Below, one piece after another: positions 25,191-35,399 of a stretch of 64,000 bases of DNA. The stretch covers positions 744,001-808,000 of the forward strand of contig KV748232.1 of assembly GCA_001692895.1 (NCBI GenBank). The letters run 5' to 3'. Position numbers and translations under genes: made by a program. The notes under the pieces were generated by a model. That model did no database searches and was not told the origin of the DNA. It worked only from the letters and a program-made list of their open reading frames with translations. Position 1 is the stretch's first letter, and every line of letters starts with the position of its first letter. Origin of the DNA: Cenococcum geophilum 1.58 (Eukaryota > Ascomycota > Dothideomycetes > Gloniales > Gloniaceae).

Positions 25191-25925
25191 TATAGGGCCC
25201 TTATTCTCTAGGATGCCGCCACCGCCGCCTAAGCCCTTACTGCCGCCGCCCAGAACCCCTAAGCCCCCGTTCTCTTTATAGGACAGCAGCAGTTGGCCCT
25301 ATATATATATAGTCTATAGGGCCGAGCACTTCTAGCCCTTCCTAGGCAGGATATGGTGTTTGTGCGTGGGAGCATTCACCTATATCAGATAGGAATGCAT
25401 CAGCCCTTGTATATTAACGCCATTCTTATACAATCTCGTGGAAGAGTAGTAAATTAACCTTACCAGCGGTGCCGCGGCGCTATATTAGGCCCACGACCCT
25501 TTCTATTATGCCGTTAGGCTAACGGTTACTTTAGCGGTTACTGCGCCAATTATAAATGGCCTAACTATACTAGTTAGTACACCGTACAAGACGGGGGTGA
25601 TGATGCACCTGCGCCGGCTAACCGTAGCTTGCCCCTAGCAGGGGGAGGGGGGTCTGGGATAGCAACAGATCCTCTCTTAATAGAGGATAATGAGCCTAGG
25701 GCTACGGCCCAAAATGCAATTATTTTAGCTTAGGTACGTACAAATTTTCTCTCTTATATACATTAGCATATAGCTAACTATTGGGATTATTGGCAGTAAC
25801 CTGCATATACCTAGGTAGTTAAGGGTGTCTCTAGCACCTAGATCTGATCTATACCTCTATATAGTATCTAAGATAAGTAGCTATATAGCGAAACTAAATA
25901 GATTACTATGTACACAGTTATATTA
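25190..25925 (+). pseudogene. Second reading frame in the hAT element, Cys-rich, DUF3716-like
   Basis: In the frame with codons at 25212 (GAT GCC GCC), about 240 codons can be read with only TAG/TAA interruptions where CAG/CAA/TGG is expected: an Ala/Gln-rich start (TAAAQNP), a middle with FVRGSIHLYQIGMHQPLYI, then a compact Cys region at about 25440-25590: RGRVVN.PYQRCRGAI, PFLLCR, SGYCANYKWPNYTSQYTVQ. TAY codons at regular spacing suggest former TGY Cys codons, giving a C-x2-C, C-x-C type zinc-binding pattern that resembles the fungal DUF3716 domain. A transposase is not its role; it lies after the transposase on the same strand and inside the TIRs. No start codon is evident, so an upstream exon through the repeat tract is possible. 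The family call is from memory; a captured host gene is the alternative. Confidence 0.5.
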
Positions 25926-27776
25926 GTTTAATTTATTTTAATGTTGCGGAAATATAATTTTCTGGTCTATATTGGCCAATAACCTAATATTAACTAATAT
26001 TTTATTGGCTAATAAGCGATATTGGATTTACATCATATTTGCTTATTTTCGCCTAGCCTGTTTATAAGCAACCTACTTAACTCCTTTAAGGAAGGGGCGA
26101 CCTAGGGGATAGGCTTTATTAATAATATAAACCTAATTATATACGGGCTAACAGCCGTAGAGAATTGCAAAACGCTAAAGAAAGCTTATAACACCTATAT
26201 AGAATAGGCAAGACAATATAGAATCCAATTCTCACTAGAGAAGTACCAGCTAATCTATTTTATAAGAAAACGTAACCAATCTGCAGATCTCTAGCATATA
26301 ATTCGCATTTAAGGCTTTAGGGGTTAGCTAGTTTAGGGCCTAAGAGTATTAGGAGTATAGGTAGACAGTAAGCTCTAGTAAAGCGCATATGCGGCCTAAG
26401 CGGCCCGTAAGGGCTAAGCACAGTATATCGCATTATCTAGGATCGTCAATTCTATATAGGGCCTATGCTTCTAGAGGTCACGCCTACTATATATAGCAGT
26501 TGTCCGGCCAACTATAACGTATAGGTCCAGTATTTGGGCCATTAGAGAATCTAAGAAAGGCCCCCCTAAATTACTTCTTAAACCACTCTAAAAGGTCTAA
26601 ACAGCCTACCTCTAGAGTATAATAGGCGGATATAAGCAAACGGCTACAGCACTACTTAAGAAGGAAGCTAATATTCCCCCCCTACAACTATATATTAAAG
26701 CCGCAGCAATATAAAGGGCGTAAAAGGAACGCAACTCTAATATTATAAAGTATATTAAGATACGCCTAAATAAACTATAGAGGGACCCTAGGGCGCCTTA
26801 TAGGAGAACAAACNAANAACCCNAAAGTAGGGAAGATATATTAGAGAAACAGGTAAAGAAAGTAGAAGAAGAATAGTACTGCTCTAGGGCCCAGGCCTAT
26901 ATAAAGGAGGAAGGGAGACGCATAAGAGGCCAGCAAGGACAATAGTAAGAGAGAGAAAAGAGCTAAAGTAAAGTATAAAAGAACGCTAGGAAACTAACTA
27001 CCGTAATATAATACTGGCTAGACTAACGCTAGAGAGGCGTATAGGAGTTAAAGGTATAGAGGTTAACTAAGGCAAGAAGAACCTAAGCCGTAGTATGGTT
27101 AACGCTATAGGGGGTAAACACTTTAGGGCTCCGAGAAGGCCTAATAAAGGCAGAAAATATAATAGCAATACTCTTAAGAACAGAAGTAATAGGACTAAAA
27201 GACTAGCTCTACTAGGTAGGTGTCCTAGTAGGTAGCCCAAAATACGAATGTGGCTGGCCAAGATAAACACCAAAGTATGTAATACTGCTATGCCCCTTAC
27301 ATACTAACTAAAAAGCAATGCTCTTAATAGCTAGTATAAAGAACTATAAGACACTACTCTTAATATAAAAAGGCCTTAAGGCGGTTACCTAGTAGCTTAT
27401 TAGCTAAAATATACTAAACCAGTTCCGGGTTGTAAAGGAAATAGTAATAAAAGGTAGGGGGGCAAGTAATAGGTGCCCCCTAATAACTCTATAGTAGTAG
27501 AGTAAAGTTTACAATACTAGCGCGTCTGTAGGCTTATTACAGCAGCAGTAGTTCCTAAAAAGGTTAAAAAGTAAGGTAGTAGGAGCACTATAGGTAACTT
27601 ATAGGCGCCTCGCAGGCGCCTTATAGGCGAGTCCTATAAGGCGGGGAGATGGATTACAGGGTTTTCTCAAATAGAGTTTTCTCCCTATATGTATATAAGG
27701 AGTAGTCCGCGTGGGCCTAATAGGGATCCAAATCGGACGTTAAGCAATGAATTATTATTATTAATATATTATATTA

Positions 27777-29378
27777 CCTTAATTACATATTAAGGAATAT
27801 ACAGTTAGCTTTTAAAGTCGTTAAGTTAGTTAACTGCGTGTTATTTAACTTTTAAATATGTTAAGCTGGTTAACTGCATATTAATTACGCGAAACGCGTT
27901 AAACAAAGTCTACTTAAATCTCAGCCTATAAATATTTTCCCGATGTTATATAACCCCTCTTTTAATCTAAGGCTACTTTCTTTTTATCGCCTTCCTTAAT
28001 CTTAATCTAATAGTATACCTATCTTAGATCTATCTTTATTCCATATATTGTTAATAAAGTTACTATAGTAAGTAAACTAACTAGATTGTTTAGATTAAGG
28101 CTCCCCTTAGTAAAATAAAGCTATAGATTTAATTAAGCAATTATACGTTAAATATTATAATAATAAAGCTATAAATTAATAAATATCGACTCTGTCGTCG
28201 CCTAATACAATCTATATATTCTTTTTAGCAAGGTCCTTATATGCAGAGCGGTATTTTATATAGAGATACTTTGGTAGAGACGCGTGTTAATATTTTAGTA
28301 TTTGCGCATAGGATACATTTATGTAACACTTTAACGGCGTATAGGATAAAGATTTATATATTACTATTTAACTATTAGTAGTTAATATATAGCCTAAGTT
28401 TTCTATTCTTTTTTAGTATAGATAGTACTAAATATTATACTAATAACTACAATAGTTAGATATATCTCTTTTATAGATTAAAATTAACATTAGACTAGTT
28501 TCTGGTTCTAACTCTATCTTATAGTCCTATACTATACACTTTAATAGCTTTTTACTATACTTATAGTATTTCTTTAACAATCTTCTTATACTTCTTAATC
28601 TTACATAGGGAGAATAGTAAGAGAAAAGATACTAGAATAGTAGAAAAACAATTAGCAACAAAATAAGGGTAAAGGAAAACACTATATTAGGATCTATAAA
28701 GGAAGCTATTCCTTTTCTCTTAAAGCCCCTAAGAATAGATACTCTAAAAAGCTATAATTAGCTTTCTTCCAGTTAAAGCTAGGAAAAGGCTACTTTAAAT
28801 CCTTTTCTAAAACAATATAGAAGGGCGAAGAAGGTAGATGCTTTAGGGAATATAACGCTTTATAAACCCCTAAACATTTACTACTAAACTACAGCCTATA
28901 TAGAGAAGAGAGAAAGACAATGCAAAGGTAACTAGGCTTCTCTCTTTCTTTAAAGAAGTTATTTTATATAAGGAAAGAAAGAGAAGCGCTTTTTCTATTC
29001 CTAGATAGGATAGAGATAGCTCTAAAAAGTAGCTAATAGTAGTAGGATCTCTAAGAGGAGGTAATATTTACTAGGCTCCTAGTGGATAGATAACAGAGAA
29101 TAAAAAGATAGAAATAAATTATAAAAGGATAGGTATAGGCGCTAGGATCTATTATCTCTTATAATCTTTTCTACCGTTTTTATTACCTAGTAGTTATTAG
29201 TAACTTAGTGTTTTACTAAAGAGCTGTAAACCCCTATTAGGGGTTTATAAACTACTAGGCCATAGTTACTAGTATATATTAAGCTGCCTAGCAAGGATAT
29301 ATATAAATAGAGCCATAGCGCTATAGCCTAGAGGCTGTATATATAATATTATACGTAGTATAATATAACGGATATATA
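27777..29378. other. Unclassified decayed repeats
   Basis: 1.6 kb of AT-rich DNA. The first 170 bp end in AAATATTTTCCCGATG (27932-27947), the right end of the CATCGG element. From about 28600 to 29100 a plus-strand frame looks protein-like (for example NAKVTRLLSFFKEVILYKE near 28920) but matches nothing I know. No boundaries could be fixed. It ends at the target duplication of the next element. Confidence 0.4.
29227..29247. repeat. Short perfect palindrome
   Basis: TAAACCCCTA and TAGGGGTTTA are exact 10-bp arms around a single T. It could form a tight hairpin; no terminator or replication role can be assigned. Confidence 0.7.
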
Positions 29379-29391
29379 TAAATAAATAAAA

Positions 29392-30405
29392 GGCCGTTAA
29401 AATCGGACTTTGTACCTGTACGTGGTGACGGCTACAAACCTAGTCTTCGAAGTTTAGATCTAGAGCCAACGCAGAGACGTTATATAGCGTGCGGACAAGA
29501 CCTAGTGGTGGTTGTGGGCGTTAAGGGCGGTGGTGAAAATTTTTCGGATGGTGAGATCTTAAAAACCACTACTGTTGGCCCTCTATAATACGATAACTAC
29601 TACACTGTTCTATCTAGGGCACCTATACGATCCAACATAGATAAGTAGTTTTCGATAATATCCCCAAAAACCCCAATAAAAAGCATTAACGACCTTATAT
29701 TAACGAATAGATAAGCGCGAACGAATAAATAAGTAAATATACGGCCCCTTCTAACCCTTAGGGCAATCGCCCGCAGAGCATACAGTTACTTACCGTACTA
29801 CTATAATACTACTAAAAGGCAGCTGGATAACCCCGTACGGTTTTCCTTATCTCCTCTTAATGGAGTAGTGCCCTTAAAGAGGGCTTAGTGACTAGGGCCT
29901 AGGCACAAAAGATACCTAAATATACACACATATATATCCCACTTTCGTCTTTTAGTATTAGGATAGTAGAACGGATAAATCCCCCTTACGCCTTTAATAG
30001 GCCTTAGGGGGGGGGAGGCAAGGCGTATTGGTAATGGTTAATAAGAGATAGTATATAGGAGGTAGTCAAGATATAGGACACAACTATAAGCGTACGGCAA
30101 TCGATTAGTAAGGCCTAGCTAAGACGTAGTAAACCCTAGCTTTAGATAAGCTAGAGAAGGAAGCAGTAGTTCCTAAGGAGTTTAAAACATCTAAGAAGGA
30201 CGTAGCTATAGGCCTGTAGGGCCGCACTACGTGCAAATATAGCAATTCGGGGTTTTTTTTATCCGACTGAGGTGGCTTATAGGGTTTTTCCTTTCCCTAA
30301 CTGCAGGGTTTTCTTTATATAAACTATAAGTTTTCCCCCTATAACGGAGTAGTCTGCGTAGGCCTAGATAGGATCCGTATTAGACGTTAATTAAAGAGTT
30401 ACTAC
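29392..30405 (+). mobile_element. Non-autonomous LINE-derived element, copy A (1014 bp)
   Basis: Flanked by TAAATAAATAAAA on both sides (29379-29391 and 30406-30418). Starts GGCCGTTAAAATCGGACTTT and ends TTAGACGTTAATTAAAG plus a short TAC-rich tail. Its last ~250 bp resemble the 3' end of the Tad-like LINEs (GCAGTAGTTCCTAA, GGAGTAGTCTGCGTAGGCC, GGATCC...GACGTTAA). The 5' ~700 bp do not match ORF1 or ORF2, and no protein frame is credible. Copy B in opposite orientation shares both ends, so this is a defined small element, presumably mobilised by LINE machinery. Confidence 0.75.
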
Positions 30406-30418
30406 TAAATAAATAAAA

Positions 30419-31762
30419 AAGTATCTCTTTAGTATATAGCTTAAGCTTCGCTTAGTTTCCTTATAAGTTACTCTAAATTAGTACTATACTATCTTAGTTA
30501 TTTATTATTTATTATACATTTTTATATTTTAAATTTTAACCTAATTAGTAACCTAATTAATCCTTAGGTTATATTTTTATAACTAATATAACAGAATCCC
30601 CCGGGAGGTATATATCCGATAAGACGGTAGGAGGTTTTATCTATGTCCCATCTATGTTCTAAAAGACACAGTCAGACAGGTTAGGGGTAAAAGGTTTTAC
30701 TAGCGTCTCGGAAGGGATATATAGGAAGTTAGTTCCCCTCTAGAGAAGAACTAGCGATTAGTCTTTAAATAGAAGTGGTTAGAAGCATTTGTCCTTTAAT
30801 ACGTGAAACTTATTCTACCTTTAACTTACCTTTAACTTACCTTCTACTTACCAGTAACACTGTTGATTAGATAATCATACGTTCCGGTTAGGCTGGCCTC
30901 TTACAACTAAGGTATTTTTAAGACTACCTTATTCTTTCCTAATAGTAGAATATTAAAAGATATAATAACTAGCCTCCCTTTAATAGTTATTTAAACTAGT
31001 TCTATTTTAAGGTTAACTATACCCTCTTTATAGGCGGTTAAATCTCTTAAATTTATTACTAATAAGTATAAATCCTTCTATCTATAAGGTAACCCTATTT
31101 TTTTTTTAACTATTACTAGTAATATATAGTTCCGCGTTACTACTATCTATTAGCGCTTTAAGCCTCTAATCTTACTACTTAATTTGTAAATTTTAGTACT
31201 ATCTTTAAAATCCTTTAAGGATATAAGCTCTATTACTAGCTTATTAAAATTTTATAGACATCCCTTTTTCCTAATTACTAGCTTAATTCTAGTTATAATT
31301 AGTTCTCCTTTAGTTAATACTTCGCTTTTTTTTTATAAATAAAAAATACCATAGATAAGAACTCTCTAGGTATTCCTACTACTATCCCTCTAAGTATTCT
31401 TTTAGAAGAAATCTCTTTAAGTAAAGTATAATATCTCCGCCTTTATAGACTTTTACTATTTATATATATACTTAGTATTTCTATACTTTCTTTTATCTAG
31501 TACCTAATATATCCTTATCTAGTACTTTTATTTTTACCTTTAGTGCTTTAGGTTAACTTAAGGTTTATCTTCCTTATTAAGTTTAAGCTTTTATTTTAAT
31601 AATCTAAACGTTATAAAATTGTTTGCTAGGACTAAAATACGCTAATTATTTCTCTAATTTTCTAACTGTTTCTTTAGATAATTTAAAGATATAATTAAGG
31701 CTCCCTTAATATAACATATACGTTATTCCATAATAGCTTAGTTTAGTATAACTTATTCGTCC
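30419..31762 (-). pseudogene. gypsy protease region, split by a solo LTR
   Basis: Minus-strand translation of 31330-30906 gives TKGELIITRIKLVIRKKGCL, later GLPYR and SFNILLLGKNKVVL, the hallmark segment before the -G-M-P-W-L end of gypsy aspartic proteases. The frame resumes beyond the LTR at 30586 down to 30419. The catalytic Asp region is eroded. RIP-type stops throughout. Confidence 0.65.
30587..30905. mobile_element. Solo LTR, 319 bp, third family
   Basis: TATAACAGAATCCCCCGGG to GGCCTCTTACA. Perfect flanking duplication ACTAA (30582-30586 and 30906-30910). Interrupts the gypsy protease frame, which continues on both sides. GC-richer than its host. Confidence 0.82.
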
Positions 31763-31773
31763 AACTATATATA

Positions 31774-32800
31774 GTAGTAGTATAATCTTTAATTAACGTC
31801 TAATACGGATCCTACTGGCCCACGCAGACTACTCCGCATAGGGGGGAAAACTTATATATTTACAGGAAGAAAACCCCTGCAGTTGGGGGAGGAAAAACCC
31901 TATAAGCAGCCTTAGTAGAATAAAAAACCCCAATTTGCTATGTTTATATATAGCAGCGGCCCTACGGGCCTATAGCACGTCCTCCTCTATAAATATTTTA
32001 AACTCCTTAGGAACTACTACTTCCTTCTCCAGCTTATCTAAAGCTAGGGTTCACTACGTCCTAGCTAGGCCTTGCCGATCAATCGCCGTGTGCTTACGCT
32101 TATTATTATTCTCTCCTATATCTTAACCGTCCCCTATATACTATCTCTTATTAACTATTGCCATATATACCTTACCTCCCCCCCCCCCTAGAGCCATTAA
32201 AGGCGTAAGGGGGATTTATCCGTTCTAACTACTATAATACTAACAGTGGGATATATTGTATTTAGGTATCTTTTATACCTAGGCCCCAGCTAGGCCCTCT
32301 CTAAGGGTCACTACTCCGTTAAAAGGAGATAAGAAAAACCGTGGGTCGCAATCCAGGCTATGGTAGTATTACGGCAGTAATAAAATGGCGAGTAACCGCA
32401 TGCTCCGTAGGCGATCGCTCTAGGGGTTAAGAGGGGCCGTATATTTGCTCGCTGCTCGTTTATTCGCGCTCGTTCATTCGTTAATATAAGGTCGTCGATG
32501 CTTTTAATTAGGGGTTAGGGGACGTTGGATTCCATCTTATATCCGCGAGGATTACACAGGGTTAAATAGGAGCGTAGCAGTTGTCTACTATAAAGGGGGT
32601 AACCGTTAGTAGTGGTTTTCGAGATCTCACCATCCCATGTGAAAACTTTTCACTACCCCCCACAACATTTCGACTACCACCACAACGACCTCCTACCCGC
32701 AGCTGTGCGACGTCTCTGCGTTGGCTCTGCTGAGTCCAAAGACCAGCAGGTTCGTAGGCCTCACCACGTATAGGTGCAGAGTCCGATTTCGAGGACCTCT
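31774..32800 (-). mobile_element. Non-autonomous LINE-derived element, copy B (1027 bp)
   Basis: Inverted relative to copy A and similar along its whole length. Flanked by AACTATATATA on both sides (31763-31773 and 32801-32811). The 5' end (right) reads, on the minus strand, CGAAATCGGACTCTGCACC; the 3' end (left) TTAGACGTTAATTAAAG. Less RIP-mutated than copy A in its 5' half (keeps GCAACGCAGAGACG-type CpG text). The 63-aa open frame on the plus strand at 31935-32126 lies in antisense and is not a gene. Confidence 0.78.
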
Positions 32801-32811
32801 AACTATATATA

Positions 32812-34356
32812 AAAACCTTCCTAATTATTGTTATTTCGCTATTTATACTACTTTTAGTTTAGTTCTATAAGCGTATACGATCTTCCAGTAAGGAAATAGC
32901 GCCTTATTACTACTTTGTAATAATCTATAATATATTATTTCTTCTTGCTCTAGTTCCTATAGCTATTTAGCTCTTAGTATACCTATCCTTAACCTATTAG
33001 TAACCTTCTATACTATTACTCTATACCTTAGGTAATCTAGTAATCTAAACTTTACTACCCCTTAATTTATTCTTTAGGCCCTAGTTAATTTTCTTTTAGC
33101 TTCTATCTAAAGAATAGGTCCTTAAGATCTTTAAAATTTTTAATTATAGTATCGCCTTTTTAACCTATTAAAGGTATACCTTACTTTCTTCTAGTTTAGT
33201 TCTAATTTATTCTTTAAAATATTAAATCCATAGAATACTATATCTCTTCCTTTTCCTATTATAATTTTTTTTGATTATTAGCTCTTTACCTTTATTAAGT
33301 AATAAAATAGTACTAGCGTCTTACTTACTTAGACTACTTTAGCTACTCCTCTTTCTATCTTATAAAGCGATAGATATCGTATCTAATAAAGCCTTAATCC
33401 CTATTATTAAGTTATTATCTTTAATAATACATCTCTAAGGTCTATATACTCTTAATAAGTTGCCATTATTACCTCTTTATCGCTATATTCCATATTTATT
33501 CTAAATAGGTTTATTAAATCTTTAGGTATATCGGTTCTATATATATATATTTCCCGTACTAGAGTCTACCTTACTTATTATCTAATTCTTATATCCCCTT
33601 AAGTTCTTCTAACTTAGGCTCTTATAGCTAATAGCTTATACTATACTTATTACAGCGACTTAGTTAATTAAGACTTTAGCACTATAATATAACAAGCGTA
33701 AGCCTATATTGTTGGTAGTCTATAAACTCGGATATTAAGCTAAGGAGGTAGAGAAAAGGATATGTCTATATATATAGCGCTAAGTCCTTAGCCAAACCCC
33801 TAACTAGGTCCCTTATCTAGGTAATATTAATAGTGCCGTTATAATACTTAGTGTCTTTATAAACTTAGTATACATTATAATAATAAAAGGTAAAGTATTT
33901 GATTAAATACTTCTTTATGTCTTTTAATATTTCCCTACTTTCTAATATAGTTATAACCTTTACTATATTAGTACTTTAACTACCTCTATAGTCTCTAATA
34001 TAATATCGTTATTTACTATAGAGTCTGCCTAAATATCTTCTACTACTAAGATCGCTAGTTTAGCATTTACTCCTTAGTTCTTTGATTATTTAATCCTTCG
34101 CTCTTTAGTTTTTATAGTTTTTATTTATATATTTTAACTCTTATGTTCCACTAAAGTCTATTAGTTTAAATCTATACTATAGTTTAGATACCTACTATTA
34201 TATCTTCTTTATATGCGTTCGGTCCCTAGTAATTCTCTACTTAACTTTTTATTTTAGTAGAGCTGGTTATCTATCTTAATTACTTACTTAATTAGCTCCC
34301 TTATATCGCTTAAATCGCCTATTAGTATTGTTATATTTTATACCTTTAGCTTTAAG
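32812..34356 (-). pseudogene. gypsy gag C-terminal part, decayed
   Basis: Minus-strand coding-like text with RIP-type stops, continuous in sense with the gag text right of the inverted-repeat element. No zinc knuckle could be verified. Assigned by position and strand. Confidence 0.45.
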
Positions 34357-34898
34357 CATCGGCAAAATATTGTCCCCTATCAATGGCCTCAATGGTCGGT
34401 TGTTGTCGTAATTGGCGCGCAGTTGAGGGCATTTGGCAACTCGACTGACTAGCCTATATCGTGTTTTTTTTTTTTTTTAACACGCAGCCTGCGTGCAAAC
34501 TGCGCAATTGGCAATTTCGTTAATTTGCCTTTTAACTTATAAAATATTAAAGTTTTTTAAGTCCTATATTATATATACGCGTATAATACACGTATAATAA
34601 GACTCCTCTTTGGTAAACTTTTTATATTAGGTGATTTTTTTTATAGCGTTGCTAGGGGGCTTACTAGAGGCTAAGCGAAAATAGGAAAATAAAAAAATCT
34701 GTTAAGTTACGCGCAGGTTGACTGTCAATTGCGCCAATTGCGCAGGCTGCGCGCAGGCTGCGCGTCAAAAACGTCAAATGCATTAACGACGTCAGCGGCG
34801 TCGACTGCAGCCGTTTGGCGCCCAATTGACCTAATTGGCAGCATTTGATTTCACTTGATGGGTAGTTTAAACCTTAGCCTGCGAATATTTTCCCGATG
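34357..34898. mobile_element. 542-bp MITE-like inverted-repeat element
   Basis: Left end CATCGGCAAAATATT, right end AATATTTTCCCGATG: inverted termini of 14-15 bp with one mismatch. Flanked by TAAG on both sides (34353-34356 and 34899-34902). No coding capacity. Contains a 15-T run (34464-34478) inside a short hairpin CGTGTT...AACACG and repeated GCGCAGGCTGCG units near 34740-34765. Interrupts gypsy gag. Its CpG-rich, CAATTG-rich text is much less RIP-eroded than the host. A second left end is at 17422 and a right end at 27947. Confidence 0.75.
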
Positions 34899-34902
34899 TA
34901 AG

Positions 34903-35213
34903 TCTACTAGTAAATCCTTTTTAGTTTTAAATATATATACCGCGCCTCTAGATTAGTAGTTACTAACCTGTAAGTTTATATCTCCGTAAGATAGGGTTTA
35001 AATAACTCTAGTGCCCTCCCTAATAGGAATAACCCTATATACGCTACTTAATCTACTAAATTTACTAAATTTACTAAATTAGTTCCTTTATATCGAATCT
35101 TTAGTTATATCTATATAAGGAGTCCTTTTAGCTTATATTTTTCGCCTATAAACTGTTTAATTAATAGTGTCTTAATCTTTTCCTTCTTTACATCTATAAG
35201 CGATTTAATAATT
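34903..35213 (-). pseudogene. gypsy gag central part
   Basis: Minus-strand translation includes EKYKLKGLL near 35140 and YIGLFLLGRALELFKPYLTE near 35030, the typical gag tract of fungal gypsy elements (LKGFLTQ ... RALEWFEPYLT). A 9-bp TTTACTAAA triplication at 35050-35080 adds three codon repeats. RIP-type stops. Confidence 0.65.
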
Positions 35214-35399
35214 ATTACTTAATTATTATTATTAATTCTATTTATCGCCCGATTCGGTCCCTATTCTAGGTCCATACAGGCTTCTACCTTCTATATAGGA
35301 AAAATCCCTAATTAGGGGAAAACCTAGGTGTATCCTTTTAGCTAGTCTTACGCGCTCCACCTTCGCCTAGCCTATATATCTTTGTAGTTTATTTGCCTT

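Larger units (their letters stand above)
22475..26060 (+). mobile_element. Nested hAT DNA transposon with perfect 8-bp target duplication
   Basis: 3586 bp. Left end CAGTGTAGGCGAAAATAA and right end, reverse-complemented, CAGGCTAGGCGAAAATAA form 18-bp terminal inverted repeats with two mismatches. The flanks are both TTTATAAG (22467-22474 and 26061-26068), an exact 8-bp duplication as hAT enzymes make. The second LINE copy carries the uninterrupted site (one TTTATAAG at 56362-56369), proving insertion. GGCCAATATC-type repeats cluster inside both ends (22500-22580; 25970-26030). Besides a transposase relic it holds a second reading frame at about 25190-25920. Confidence 0.93.
20450..27640 (+). 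pseudogene. LINE ORF2 (endonuclease and reverse transcriptase), split by hAT
   Basis: ORF2 nicks target DNA with an apurinic-type endonuclease and primes reverse transcription there. The endonuclease begins near 20460 (IQYNY...NHRLARPLLDSL, then LTIQEPYYN) with LLGDINLYY and LDYIPIQIQLD further on. RT motifs: LGSYRPITLENTLSKILE at about 22030, VLMLSLDISSAYNNIPY at about 22240, and TGIP*GSPLSPILFLFF at about 22420-22470 just before the hAT. Translation resumes after 26068 with NLLNSFKEG. A Cys/His motif (YECGWP, then LLCPLH) sits near 27250-27300. The YxDD box region reads GFINNINLIIYG. RIP stops abound. Confidence 0.85.
18568..27761 (+). mobile_element. Full-length Tad-like LINE, interrupted by a hAT transposon
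   Basis: Non-LTR retrotransposon ending in an (ATT)n tail and flanked by a 15-bp target duplication TAATATATTATATTA (18553-18567 and 27762-27776). Removing the nested hAT and its duplicated 8 bp leaves about 5.6 kb, equal to the second copy at 52503-58066. ORF1 (gag with zinc knuckles) is followed by ORF2 (endonuclease, RT, C-terminal zinc motif), the Tad-clade plan. RIP has introduced stops throughout. N bases lie at 26814, 26817 and 26823. Confidence 0.9.
30406..35213 (-). mobile_element. Minus-strand Ty3/gypsy relic, heavily interrupted
   Basis: Gag and protease segments of one gypsy element can be followed on the minus strand from the LINE at 35231 down to 30419, through a 542-bp inverted-repeat element (34357-34898), copy B of the small LINE-derived element (31774-32800) and a solo LTR (30587-30905). 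Gag continues upstream of the LINE at 40471. RT, RNase H and integrase were not found, so the 3' part is deleted or lies beyond copy A in unrecognisable form. No LTR of its own could be assigned. Confidence 0.65.
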
